DNA of 64,000 bases from PALSA-1006 sp041660815 (GTDB lineage Bacteria > Pseudomonadota > Gammaproteobacteria > Burkholderiales > Gallionellaceae), in assembly GCA_041660815.1 (NCBI GenBank), contig JBAZVN010000002.1, positions 1 through 64,000 of the forward strand, read 5' to 3'. A program made the position numbers and the translations under genes. Positions 25,992-34,660 of this stretch are shown here, piece after piece; the first letter of the stretch is position 1; each line of letters starts with the position of its first letter. The notes under the pieces are model-generated. The model did no database searches, was not told the DNA's origin, and saw nothing but the letters and a program-made list of their open reading frames with translations.

Positions 25992-26696
25992 ATGCGCATA
26001 AAAACAATTCAATCGCATCTGCGCGGCCTGTCCAATCCTGTGACTGCTGTGGCTTTGCAGCGCTATTTTAAAACTGCTCCAGGTGAATACGGCGCTGGAG
26101 ATATATTTTTGGGCATCAAAGTACCTGTGTTGCGCGCGCAGCTTAAAACTTTTCGGGCTACTGAGTTAACGATAATCGCGGATTTACTTTCTTCGTCGTA
26201 TCACGAAGAAAGACTGTTCGCGTTGATGCTGTTATTGGACAGTTATCAGCGCGGCAATGAAGTGGAAAAGCAACAAATCTATGAGCTGTATCTTGCCAAT
26301 ACCGTCCACATCAATAACTGGGATTTGGTGGATAGCAGCGCCCCGCGCATTGTGGGGCACTATTTAGTTAACAAACCACGGGATATTCTTTATCAGCTTT
26401 CCGCCTCAACCTCACTCTGGGAAAGGCGCATCGCTATTCTTGCCACATTTTATTTTGTCGGCCAAAAAGATTTTTCGGATTCTTTTAAGCTGGCAAAAAT
26501 CCTCCTGCAAGACCCCCATGATTTGATCCATAAAGCGTTGGGCTGGATGTTGCGGGAAATTGGCAAACGCGATTTGGCAGAAGAGGAGAAATTTTTACAG
26601 CAACATTATGCACACATGCCGCGCACGATGTTACGTTACGCAATTGAACGTTTTTCTGAAACACGTCGTCAGAGTTACCTGAGGGGTGAGGTTTAA
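25992..26696 (+). CDS. AlkD-like DNA alkylation repair protein
   Basis: A 234-residue all-helical protein of the AlkD family, HEAT-like repeat DNA glycosylases that remove bulky N3- and N7-alkylated purines. The family feature is the segment HINNWDLVDSSAPRIVGHYL (about residues 104-123), with the conserved WDLVD aspartate. The following SLWERRIAILATFYF and HKALGWMLREIGKRD also fit. The function is inferred by family, since some members have structural roles only. It follows lipA by 71 bases on the same strand. No start-proximal ribosome-binding site stands out. Confidence 0.88.
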   Translation: MRIKTIQSHLRGLSNPVTAVALQRYFKTAPGEYGAGDIFLGIKVPVLRAQLKTFRATELTIIADLLSSSYHEERLFALMLLLDSYQRGNEVEKQQIYELYLANTVHINNWDLVDSSAPRIVGHYLVNKPRDILYQLSASTSLWERRIAILATFYFVGQKDFSDSFKLAKILLQDPHDLIHKALGWMLREIGKRDLAEEEKFLQQHYAHMPRTMLRYAIERFSETRRQSYLRGEV

Positions 26697-26793
26697 GCTT
26701 AACTATGGCTGCTTTTTTGCGCGTAAACTCACCTATAAATACTATAAAAAACAATTGACAGCGCACTGTTGTTAAATTAAATTCGCGCAAGCT

Positions 26794-27750
26794 ATGCAAA
26801 TCCCTCAATTCTTTAACCTGTTTCAACGAAAAAACCAGGCTAGCGGTTGGTGTTGTATTGCGCTGAATGAGCGTGGTGCCTATATCGTGCAATTAAAACG
26901 TTCGGGTAAGCAAATTCAAGTACTGCAGTGTGAGTATATTCCGTTGGAAAAAGTGGCGCCACTGGAATTATCTAAATTAATCAAAGAGTTAAGATTGTTC
27001 GGCGAACAATTTACCACCTTATTGGGATATGATGAGTATCAAATATTAATGGTGGATTCGCCAAATGTGCCGCCCGAAGAGTTAAAAACAGCCATCCGTT
27101 TTAGAATCAAAGATTCATTAAACTACAAGGTAGAAGACGCCACCGTAGATGTTCTGCAGATTCCGGGTAGCAAAATATCTGGAAATCGTCCTCAATCGTT
27201 GTATGCCGTTGCTGCATCCAATGAAACCATACAAAGATATATCAGTTTGTTTGAAAAAGCGAAATTGAATCTTTCGGTGATTGATATTCCAGAAATGGCG
27301 CAACGCAATATTGCCGCTTTATTTGAAATGGAAGAGCGCGGTTTAATTATGCTCACTTTTGATGAACGCGGTGGTTTGCTCACTTTTACCTGTCAGGGGG
27401 AATTATATTTATCCAGACGGTTGGAGATTACTTGCGGGCAGTTGCAGGATGCAAACGAAAATTCACGGCAGCAATATTTTGACCGGGTGGAATTGGAAGT
27501 TCAGCGCTCTCTGGATTATTTCGACCGGCAATTTCATCAAGTATCCTTGAATCGAATTTTGGTTTGCGCACCTGAAAAAACCCGCCTGACTGAATTACTT
27601 GCGAATAGCCTGGGCTTACCCGTTGAAAAATTGGATATAACTCAGGTGATGGATATAAGTGCCGTGCCCGCATTGCAGGATGAAGAATTTTTACTGAATG
27701 CATTACCGGCGTTGGGCGCTGCATTGCGTACGGAAAGTCGTGCGTTATGA
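26794..27750 (+). CDS. mshI: MSHA biogenesis protein MshI (PilM-like)
   Basis: A 318-residue actin-fold protein, the cytoplasmic member of the inner-membrane alignment complex of MSHA-type pili (counterpart of PilM). It contains no membrane segment. The pattern ALNERGAYIVQLKRSGKQIQVLQ near the start and the LVCAPEKTRLTELLANSLGLPVE segment suit the MshI family. It opens a series of overlapping genes (start of the next at 27747), so all six downstream genes are one transcript. No convincing ribosome-binding site precedes the ATG. Confidence 0.82.
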   Translation: MQIPQFFNLFQRKNQASGWCCIALNERGAYIVQLKRSGKQIQVLQCEYIPLEKVAPLELSKLIKELRLFGEQFTTLLGYDEYQILMVDSPNVPPEELKTAIRFRIKDSLNYKVEDATVDVLQIPGSKISGNRPQSLYAVAASNETIQRYISLFEKAKLNLSVIDIPEMAQRNIAALFEMEERGLIMLTFDERGGLLTFTCQGELYLSRRLEITCGQLQDANENSRQQYFDRVELEVQRSLDYFDRQFHQVSLNRILVCAPEKTRLTELLANSLGLPVEKLDITQVMDISAVPALQDEEFLLNALPALGAALRTESRAL

Positions 27751-28469
27751 GCCAGCAAATCAATTTATTTAATCCGTTATTTTTAAAACAGAAAAAATAT
27801 TTTTCTGTTTTAGCCATGTTGCAGGCATTGGGTTTAATTATGCTGGGAGCGGGCGGGTTTTATGCATATGCCTTGCAACAGGTCAATATTCTGGCCAGAC
27901 AAACTGTAGATACTGCAAAACGTTATGAGACCGAACAAATTAGATTTAATAATTTTGCCAGGGAGTTTTCACCGCGAGAATCCGGACAGGCTTTACAAAA
28001 TGAAGTAAAAAAGCTGGAAGTAGCACTAATCGCCCAGAAAGAAATTCTTGATACATTAAAGACCGGCGCAATTGGCAACAGTGAGGGGTATTCCGAGTAC
28101 ATGCGCGCTTTTGCTCGGCAAAAGGTGACGGGTTTATGGTTAACAGGTTTTGAAATAGATGCCGACGGTATTCAAATGAGTTTGTATGGCGCTGCACTGC
28201 GTCCACAATTAGTACCGGTTTATATTCAACGTTTAAGCAAAGAAAAAATCATGCGTGGTAAAGCATTTTCTTCTTTGCAGATGCAGCAACCTCAAGCCAA
28301 GCAAAATCAGCCGGTAACGCAAAATTATGTAGAGTTTCGCATGCATTCGACGGTGGACAACCAGGAGAACGAGGCGGAAATAGAAATTCAAACAACTGCC
28401 GCGCCGGAATTATCGCTGCCCGAAGCAATGAAATTATTGCCATCCAATCTGGGAGCCGGTGCAAAATGA
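27747..28469 (+). CDS. MSHA biogenesis protein, PilN-like
   Basis: A 240-residue bitopic inner-membrane protein. It has a short cytoplasmic N-terminus starting SQQINLFNPLFLKQKKYFS, a membrane helix at about residues 22-42 (VLAMLQALGLIMLGAGGFYA) and a periplasmic coiled coil followed by a ferredoxin-like domain. The INLFNP N-terminal motif is typical of PilN/MshI2 proteins, which bind PilM/MshI. Overlaps mshI by four bases and the next gene by four bases. Together with the following protein it bridges the motor to the secretin. Confidence 0.8.
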   Translation: MSQQINLFNPLFLKQKKYFSVLAMLQALGLIMLGAGGFYAYALQQVNILARQTVDTAKRYETEQIRFNNFAREFSPRESGQALQNEVKKLEVALIAQKEILDTLKTGAIGNSEGYSEYMRAFARQKVTGLWLTGFEIDADGIQMSLYGAALRPQLVPVYIQRLSKEKIMRGKAFSSLQMQQPQAKQNQPVTQNYVEFRMHSTVDNQENEAEIEIQTTAAPELSLPEAMKLLPSNLGAGAK

Positions 28470-29155
28470 TCAAGACTAAATGGGAAAATTTGACTGCAAA
28501 AGTTGATGCGATGTCGCTTCGCGAGCGGGTATTAATGTTCGCCGCAGCCCTATTTTTGCTGGTTACGCTGATTAATTCAGTGTTTCTTGATCCATTGTTG
28601 GCGAAACAAAAGAAACTGTCCAAGGCGTTGGTTCAAGAGCAGGAAAAAATGAAGGAAGTTCAAGCGCAATTGGAAGCATTGTTGCAGGCTAAAAAAGAAA
28701 ATGAAAACTCGCCCTTGCGCGAGCAAATCCGGCAAATTCAACGCCAACTTAAAGAGGGTGAAGTCTATTTGAAAAGTCGCCGTGATAAACTGGTTCCACC
28801 GGAAAAAATGGGGAGCTTGTTGGAGCAAGTTCTCGGAAAAAACGGGCGGGTGCAACTTGTTAATCTGAAAACACTGGAAGCAACGCCGTTAATTGAAGCG
28901 TCAACCGCTAATCCCGGTGGTAGTGCGGTCACAGTAAAAACCGGCGGGCTGGAGCGTCAGGTGTACAAGCATGGTGTGAAAATTACGGTACGCGGCAGTT
29001 ATGCAGATTTATTGAATTATTTGTACGCGCTGGAAAAGTTGCCCACGCAAATGTTCTGGGGTTCGGCAAAAATGTCGGTGAACAAACACCCTGAAGTGGA
29101 GTTGACGGTGACCTTGTACACATTGAGTTTGGACACCATATGGCTGCAAGTTTGA
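28466..29155 (+). CDS. mshJ: MSHA biogenesis protein MshJ (PilO-like)
   Basis: A 229-residue inner-membrane protein. One membrane helix near residues 24-42 (VLMFAAALFLLVTLINSVF) is followed by a long charged coiled coil (about 45-120, rich in K, E and Q) and a C-terminal periplasmic domain with ITVRGSYADLLNYLYALEKL, a typical PilO/MshJ segment. It probably forms a complex with the PilN-like product of the preceding gene. Its stop is 16 bases beyond the start of mshK, a larger overlap than others in this operon. Confidence 0.82.
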   Translation: MIKTKWENLTAKVDAMSLRERVLMFAAALFLLVTLINSVFLDPLLAKQKKLSKALVQEQEKMKEVQAQLEALLQAKKENENSPLREQIRQIQRQLKEGEVYLKSRRDKLVPPEKMGSLLEQVLGKNGRVQLVNLKTLEATPLIEASTANPGGSAVTVKTGGLERQVYKHGVKITVRGSYADLLNYLYALEKLPTQMFWGSAKMSVNKHPEVELTVTLYTLSLDTIWLQV

Positions 29156-29637
29156 CACGCGCTGGTTGGCTATTAATGTTGGCTGGCCTGATTAATCCGC
29201 TCAGTGCTGCGGAATTGGAATTATTAGGAGATCCAACACGTCCCGCATTTGAGCCGATTATCCCGGTGGATAACAATGTGGCCGGAGATGTTGCCAATGC
29301 GCCCGCTATATTTGATGATAATTTACAGTCAATCATTATTTCACCGCAGTATCGTGCCGCAGTAATCGGCGGAATAACGGTGGCGGTGGGTGAAAAAATT
29401 GGCGATGCGACGCTGGTCGAGGTTCGCGAAAGTAGTGTGGTGCTAAGCAGTGCAAAAGGTAAAAAAGTATTGGAACTGTTTCCCGGTGTGCGGATCAACA
29501 AAATTGCTTTACCGGTAATGCAAGAAGAGGTTTCAGCCAGGATTAATACCGGCAAAAAAATAAACAAGAAAAAAAAGAAAAAAACATCCGGGCAAAATTG
29601 CCAGAAGCAAAATGTGGATGAGAGGAAAAGTAAATGA
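29140..29637 (+). CDS. mshK: MSHA biogenesis protein MshK (PilP-like)
   Basis: A 165-residue exported protein with a signal sequence (about residues 1-23, hydrophobic core AGWLLMLAGLINPLSA) and a small beta domain of the PilP/MshK type: LLGDPTRPAF, AAVIGGITVAVGEKIGDATL. It ends in a very basic tail (KKINKKKKKKTSG) that is not usual for the family and may bind a negatively charged partner. It overlaps both mshJ and mshL. It would link the inner-membrane complex to the secretin. Confidence 0.78.
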   Translation: MAASLTRAGWLLMLAGLINPLSAAELELLGDPTRPAFEPIIPVDNNVAGDVANAPAIFDDNLQSIIISPQYRAAVIGGITVAVGEKIGDATLVEVRESSVVLSSAKGKKVLELFPGVRINKIALPVMQEEVSARINTGKKINKKKKKKTSGQNCQKQNVDERKSK

Positions 29638-31265
29638 AGCAATTATTTTGCATGGTATTGATACTTTTCATGGCGGGATGTTCGAGCCCCGATATTAAAA
29701 CCAAGACTTCGGTGAAGATAAACAATGAGATGGATGCGCTGGTCACAGAAAGTGTCACAGCGAGCAAATCGGATGAAGTAAATAAAGCATTGCTGCCACC
29801 GCTAACCATGGTAATGCCGAAAATTTTTAGTGCGCCCCTGGAAACCCGATTTGATTTAAATGTAAATAGTACCCCGGCCAAAGAAGTCTTTGCAGCGATT
29901 GGTTCCGGTACGCATTACAACATGTTGCCCTTGCCGGAAGTGGACGGCAATATCACCCTGAATCTGAAAGATGTCACGGTATTTGAGGCATTGGATACGA
30001 TACGCGCATTATATGGTTACGAATATCGAATTGACGGAAAAAATGTTTATATTCATCCTGTTGTGATGCAAGTCAGATTGTTTAAGATTGATTATCTGGC
30101 GGCTATGCGCGATAGTTCTTCATCGCTGACAGTTAAGGCAACAGGGCAATCGACAGGAGCTACTGCGGCACCCGCCGCTCCCGCCGTGGGAAATTCAAGT
30201 TCAATTTCAACCCTGCAATCTTCCGCTGACTTTAACTTTTGGCAGAATCTGCAAGATTCGCTGGACTCAATCGTTAAATCCGAAAATAAAAGTGTAATTA
30301 TCAATCGTATGTCCGGAGTCATCGTGATCCGTGGCATGCCGGAAGAGTTGCGTAATGTTGAAGCGTTTTTAAAAGCGTCGCAACTCGCCGTAGAGCGTCA
30401 GGTCATTATCGAGGCTAAATTTGTCGAGGTGACGTTGAACGAAAGTTTTCAATCCGGAATCAATTGGGGCGTATTCGGCACTGGGAATAATCAAAGTCGG
30501 CTATCCGCCGGGATGATTCCGCAGGGTGGGGCGTTGCTACCGAATGCGCCCGGAGGTATTGCACAATCAATTACAGGTGCAGGGCTAACAGCAGTGCCCG
30601 GGTCAAGTTTGACTGCTGGCGGAGTTGGCGCTTCGCTGTTTGGTATGGCATTACAGACAAATCAATTTGCCGGAATGTTAAGTTTTTTAGAAACTCAGGG
30701 GAGCGTTCATGTTCTGTCCAGTCCGCGAATTGCCACGTTGAACAATCAAAAAGCCGTATTAAAGGTGGGGACGGATGAGCCTTATGCCACCGGCTATACA
30801 CCCGGTACCACGACTACAATTGCCGGGGGTACTAATACTCTTCCGACACCGATTTATACGAATATCTTCTCCGGAATTGCTTTGGATGTTACCCCGCGCA
30901 TTAATGAGAATGATGAAATAATTTTGCATGTGCACCCCTCGATTAGTCAGGTGACCACCAAGATGAAAGATACCGGGAGCGGACAAGTTCTCGGCATGGC
31001 TTCCACCAACATTGAAGAAACCGATAGTGTGGTGCGCGCTAAAGACGGTCAAATTGTGGTAATTGGTGGATTGATGAGTCAGAGCACTACCCGGACAGAA
31101 TCGGGTTTGCCGGGCTTTATGAAAAGCATCATGGGGCAAACCGGCAAAAGTTCGGAAAAGCGCGAACTGGTCATTTTGTTGAAGCCGACGGTGGTCAATA
31201 ACGATTCGGATTGGTCGGATGATATTTCCGGTAGCCGTGATCGAATGAACGGAATGTCCCGGTGA
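29634..31265 (+). CDS. mshL: MSHA secretin lipoprotein MshL
   Basis: A 543-residue outer-membrane secretin through which the pilus passes. The lipobox FMAGC is at residues 13-17. Next comes the STN-like N-domain (FDLNVNSTPAKEVFAAIGSG), an N1 domain, and the secretin domain with AKFVEVTLNESFQSGINWG, GSVHVLSSPRIATLNNQKA and IVVIGGLMSQS. A serine/alanine-rich stretch near residue 180 is a linker. Length is normal. The start overlaps mshK by four bases. Confidence 0.92.
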   Translation: MKQLFCMVLILFMAGCSSPDIKTKTSVKINNEMDALVTESVTASKSDEVNKALLPPLTMVMPKIFSAPLETRFDLNVNSTPAKEVFAAIGSGTHYNMLPLPEVDGNITLNLKDVTVFEALDTIRALYGYEYRIDGKNVYIHPVVMQVRLFKIDYLAAMRDSSSSLTVKATGQSTGATAAPAAPAVGNSSSISTLQSSADFNFWQNLQDSLDSIVKSENKSVIINRMSGVIVIRGMPEELRNVEAFLKASQLAVERQVIIEAKFVEVTLNESFQSGINWGVFGTGNNQSRLSAGMIPQGGALLPNAPGGIAQSITGAGLTAVPGSSLTAGGVGASLFGMALQTNQFAGMLSFLETQGSVHVLSSPRIATLNNQKAVLKVGTDEPYATGYTPGTTTTIAGGTNTLPTPIYTNIFSGIALDVTPRINENDEIILHVHPSISQVTTKMKDTGSGQVLGMASTNIEETDSVVRAKDGQIVVIGGLMSQSTTRTESGLPGFMKSIMGQTGKSSEKRELVILLKPTVVNNDSDWSDDISGSRDRMNGMSR

Positions 31266-31275
31266 GGAATAATTA

Positions 31276-32229
31276 ATGTATCTCAAGCATTTTGGGTTGC
31301 GTGAAGTTCCCTTCTCGTTGACCCCCGACACTAACTTTTTTTTCGCCAGCTCAAGTTATCAGGAGGCGTTAAATACCTTGCTGGTCACCGCACGCAGTGG
31401 CGAAGGGTTTATTAAAATCACGGGGGAGGTGGGCACGGGAAAAACCCTGCTCTGCCGAAAATTTTTGACTACCCTAAATGGCGATAAATCTTTAATACAT
31501 TCAATCGGAACACAAGACGGAGTAGTGGAAAATAGTGGTAGAAAATTTGCCACAGCCTATTTACCCAATCCTTACCTTGAACCACGCAGTTTGCTACTGG
31601 CACTGGCCGGAGAATTTCGAATTGAATTGGATAGTGCGGTGGATCAACACCAACTTCTTAAAGAAATTACGCTGGTATTATTAAATTTCGCGCGTGAAGG
31701 AAAACGGGTACTGGTATGTCTGGATGAGGCACAGGCGATGCCCCTGGAAAGTCTTGAAGTGTTGCGCTTGTTAACCAATTTGGAAACTGAAAAGCGTAAA
31801 TTGATGCAAGTCGTACTATTCGGTCAGCCCGAATTGGATGTACGCCTAAATCACGACTTGATCAGACAGCTGCGTCAGCGCATCAGTTTTCAGCATGAGC
31901 TTAAGGGATTGCAGCCGGATGAACTTGATCGTTATTTGCGTCACCGATTATTTGTGGCGGGTTATAAAGGCGAAACATTGTTTATGCCCGGTGCGGTAGC
32001 TTTGTTGCATCGTGTTACACGCGGCACACCGCGTTTGGTTAATATCATTGCCAATAAAGCAATGATGGTTGCCTATGGTGAGGGGCGTCAACAAATCACC
32101 ACAAGTCATGTGCGCCGCGCTGTGGCGGATACACCCGAAGCGTTTAAAGATTGGATGATTGCAGTATGGTGGGGCATCGGAATTGTTTGCCTGATCGTGT
32201 TGGCTATTGTCGGGGTGGCGCTGCAATGA
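31276..32229 (+). CDS. mshM: MSHA biogenesis ATPase MshM (ExeA/GspA-like)
   Basis: A 317-residue AAA+ ATPase of the ExeA/MshM type. Walker A is GEVGTGKT and Walker B is VLVCLDEAQ, both intact. The N-terminal MYLKHFGLREVPFSLTPD is the standard opening of the family. The C-terminus has a membrane helix (about residues 295-315, WGIGIVCLIVLAIVGVAL), so the ATPase is membrane tethered. It is thought to help insert the secretin through peptidoglycan. It starts 11 bases after mshL and overlaps mshN by four bases. Confidence 0.9.
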   Translation: MYLKHFGLREVPFSLTPDTNFFFASSSYQEALNTLLVTARSGEGFIKITGEVGTGKTLLCRKFLTTLNGDKSLIHSIGTQDGVVENSGRKFATAYLPNPYLEPRSLLLALAGEFRIELDSAVDQHQLLKEITLVLLNFAREGKRVLVCLDEAQAMPLESLEVLRLLTNLETEKRKLMQVVLFGQPELDVRLNHDLIRQLRQRISFQHELKGLQPDELDRYLRHRLFVAGYKGETLFMPGAVALLHRVTRGTPRLVNIIANKAMMVAYGEGRQQITTSHVRRAVADTPEAFKDWMIAVWWGIGIVCLIVLAIVGVALQ

Positions 32230-33332
32230 GTCTTATTAATCAGGTGCTGAACGATTTGGAAAAAAGGGGCGCGAACAGTCCCTTGGTAGAAATGCCGGTG
32301 CGGGCTGTGCCTATGCAAAATAGGCTAAAAGTCAGTATCTATATTGCGTTAGGAGCTGCAATAATCGGCGGGGCAAGTGTTGTCGGATGGACTCTATATA
32401 AGCTCGCGGTAAATGTGCCCCCGCTTCCCGTCGCTTTGTCGCCGGCAGTTGAGTCGGAAGAGGCGCCACTTGCGGCCTTGCGACCCCCGGCTTCACAACC
32501 GAATGAGCAAATCGATTTGCCGGTCGAAGCGGCTGATGCTCAAATTGCCAGCGGAGTGGCTTTCCGTTTGAGTTTTGAATTGGCTAGTATTCCTGTCCCG
32601 AAAACTTCACAAGAAGATTTAGTTGCACAGTCGGGTAAGCGGAGTGCGGCCAGCGCGGTCGCGGCAAATGCAACTCAAAAGGCAGTTCAATCCGCTGCTA
32701 AAAAGCCCCCTGCAGTCACACCCCCTTCAATCAACAAAGAAATGAAAATAGTAAGCACGCTGCAGCAAGCAGAAAATGAGTTTCGCAGGGGCAATCAATT
32801 CGTTCAGCAACGGCGTTTGCGGGAAGCGGCTGCGGCATATGAAGCCGCTTTGGTGTTGAATCCGGCACATGTCATGGCGCGGGAATATTGGGTAGCGGTG
32901 TTGTTGGAAAGCAAACTTAATAGTGAGGCAGAAAAAGTGCTGCAACTGGGTTTAAAAAGTAATCCAGGCGAAACCCATTTCGCCATGTTGCTGGCGCGTT
33001 TGCAGGTTGAGCGCAATGCACTTCCCGCCGCGCTCGAAACACTCGAGCAAATGCTCGCTTATGCCGACCAACGAGCTGATTACAATGCGTTTTATGCGGC
33101 TATTCTGCAAAGACAGAATCGTCATAAAGAAGCTGTAACCCATTATGAAATTGCGTTAAATATGCTGCCCAGTTCCGGGGTATGGTTTATGGGTTTGGGT
33201 ATTTCTTTGCAAGCGTTGGACCGTAAAGAAGATGCCCGCAATGCTTATATGCGTGCTTTGGATACGCGCAGTTTAAGTCAGGAGTTGCAGGCGTATATTG
33301 AACAGCGTATGAAAGAGTTAAAATCCAAGTAA
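32226..33332 (+). CDS. mshN: MSHA biogenesis protein MshN, TPR-containing
   Basis: A 368-residue protein opening with MSLINQVLNDLEKRGANSP, the motif shared by MshN and GspB-like proteins. A single membrane helix follows at about residues 38-60, then a variable proline/alanine-rich periplasmic spacer and a C-terminal run of tetratricopeptide repeats (about residues 180-360). It probably partners with MshM. I start it at ATG 32226, overlapping the mshM stop as ATGA; longer in-frame starts lie inside mshM. The operon ends here: no mshE, mshG or pilin genes follow. Confidence 0.87.
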   Translation: MSLINQVLNDLEKRGANSPLVEMPVRAVPMQNRLKVSIYIALGAAIIGGASVVGWTLYKLAVNVPPLPVALSPAVESEEAPLAALRPPASQPNEQIDLPVEAADAQIASGVAFRLSFELASIPVPKTSQEDLVAQSGKRSAASAVAANATQKAVQSAAKKPPAVTPPSINKEMKIVSTLQQAENEFRRGNQFVQQRRLREAAAAYEAALVLNPAHVMAREYWVAVLLESKLNSEAEKVLQLGLKSNPGETHFAMLLARLQVERNALPAALETLEQMLAYADQRADYNAFYAAILQRQNRHKEAVTHYEIALNMLPSSGVWFMGLGISLQALDRKEDARNAYMRALDTRSLSQELQAYIEQRMKELKSK

Positions 33333-33351
33333 CATTAAATAGCTTAATCGG

Positions 33352-33499
33352 GCCACAGATTTACACCTCGCAGAGGTTCTTGTACCCTTGGGTACGGATA
33401 TTTAAACGGTTACGGTTTTAGTTTAGAACACCAAATGGATGATCGCCGAATTGATATTACCCACTGTTTTATCAGTGTTAGTTCGTGAAAATCTGTGGC
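33352..33499. repeat. Intergenic inverted-repeat element between mshN and the CheA-like gene
   Basis: GCCACAGATTT at 33352-33362 is perfectly complemented by AAATCTGTGGC at 33489-33499, bounding a 148-base non-coding segment. The ends (CCACAGATTT / AAATCTGTGG) look like the outer arms of a short non-autonomous repeat. Inside are smaller palindromes, such as GTACCCTTGGGTAC. It resembles a small intergenic element. Confidence 0.5.
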
Positions 33500-33536
33500 T
33501 AACCGCTTTTCCTGGGAACATTTGAAATGAGCCACT

Positions 33537-34553
33537 GTGTCCAAGTTGAAAAATAGAAAAGTGCGTGACGAAATTGACGAAACTTTGCGCCCCATTCTGC
33601 TGAATGAGGCGCATGAGTTGCTGCCGAAATTTTTTAATATTTTGTGCAAGTGGCGCGAACAATCCGGTGCGGATAATTCACTCGCGGAAAAATTACTCAG
33701 GTGCTTGCATACACTCAAGGGAAGTGCCCGTATGGCCGGCGCAATGCGCTTGGGCGAACTTATCCATCAGGTGGAAGGGTGTATTACCCAAGCTCTGCAA
33801 AGCCATTGTTTTGAGCAGCGTTTGTGGGATGAGCTTGAGCAATATTTGCAACGGATGAATCATGTCTTAGAAGAAATTGCAGTAGACGGTAAGCCGTTAT
33901 CCCGGCTATCCAGCAATCAATTTGCATCGGGTACGCAGCATCAAGTTGCACAATTATCCAGCAACACGACTTCAGCCGATGATCTACTAATTAGCTTTGC
34001 TTCGATATTTGAACGCTTAAATCGCGTCGTTGAACAAACAGCACTGGAGCTGGGGAAGAAAGTAAATTTTAAATTATCAGGCAGTGAAATCAGCGTACCG
34101 CAGTTATTGCTGGAAAAACTGACCGCTCCATTTGAGCACCTGTTGCGGAATGCAATAGCGCATGGAATTGAGTCATCGGTGCACCGCCAACAATTGGGCA
34201 AAGAAGCGTATGGCAATGTTTATCTCGGGTTGCATTCCGATTCTGAACATTTCATTTTTGAAGTGAGTGATGATGGTGCGGGTATTGATATTGAGCGCGT
34301 GAAAGAAAAAGCACTCCACCAGAGGCTTATAAATAATACCAATGAAATCAATGAGTTACAGGCAGCTCAATTGATATTTAAAGCGGGTATTACCACTGCA
34401 CGGGAAGTGACAGAAATTTATGGCCGCGGCATTGGATTGGATGTAGTGAGCAGTGAAGTAAGTGCTTTGGGGGGAAGTTTGGAGGTTGATTCAAAGTCCA
34501 ATCAAGGCGTGCAATTTAAAATTTCTTTGCCTAAGCCGGACAACATGCTTTAA
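33537..34553 (+). CDS. Truncated CheA/ChpA-like histidine kinase, possibly a remnant
   Basis: A 338-residue protein. An Hpt-type phosphotransfer segment with RCLHTLKGSARMAG has the phosphorylatable His at residue 58. A CheA-type ATPase region follows, with N-box NAIAHG (205-210), DDGAG (245-249) and GRGIG (296-300). Unlike ChpA/PilL (usually well over 1,500 residues) or CheA (about 650), it has no P2 domain, no CheW-like domain and no receiver domain, ending right after the ATPase. The Hpt segment looks like the last of the ChpA series. Start is GTG 33537 with no good ribosome-binding site. It could be a small separate kinase or a degraded pilL/chpA; the truncation and weak start favour caution. 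Confidence 0.7.
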   Translation: MSKLKNRKVRDEIDETLRPILLNEAHELLPKFFNILCKWREQSGADNSLAEKLLRCLHTLKGSARMAGAMRLGELIHQVEGCITQALQSHCFEQRLWDELEQYLQRMNHVLEEIAVDGKPLSRLSSNQFASGTQHQVAQLSSNTTSADDLLISFASIFERLNRVVEQTALELGKKVNFKLSGSEISVPQLLLEKLTAPFEHLLRNAIAHGIESSVHRQQLGKEAYGNVYLGLHSDSEHFIFEVSDDGAGIDIERVKEKALHQRLINNTNEINELQAAQLIFKAGITTAREVTEIYGRGIGLDVVSSEVSALGGSLEVDSKSNQGVQFKISLPKPDNML

Positions 34554-34612
34554 GTCAGATTGGTATTGTAGAAAATACATATTGAAACATTATGGTCGGA
34601 GCTCAAATTACG

Positions 34613-34648
34613 CAGGTTGGGTTACGCAAATTCCGCTAACACAACCTA
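34613..34648. repeat. REP-like hairpin
   Basis: Two arms, AGGTTGGGTTACGC (34614-34627) and CGCTAACACAACCT (34634-34647), pair with few mismatches around a short loop. The AGGTTGGGTTA core is a kind of short palindromic element found widely in bacterial intergenic regions. It lies between the convergent ends of the CheA-like gene and the PilZ-protein gene and could also act as their shared terminator, though there is no T-tract. Confidence 0.45.
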
Positions 34649-34660
34649 CATAAGGTCAGT

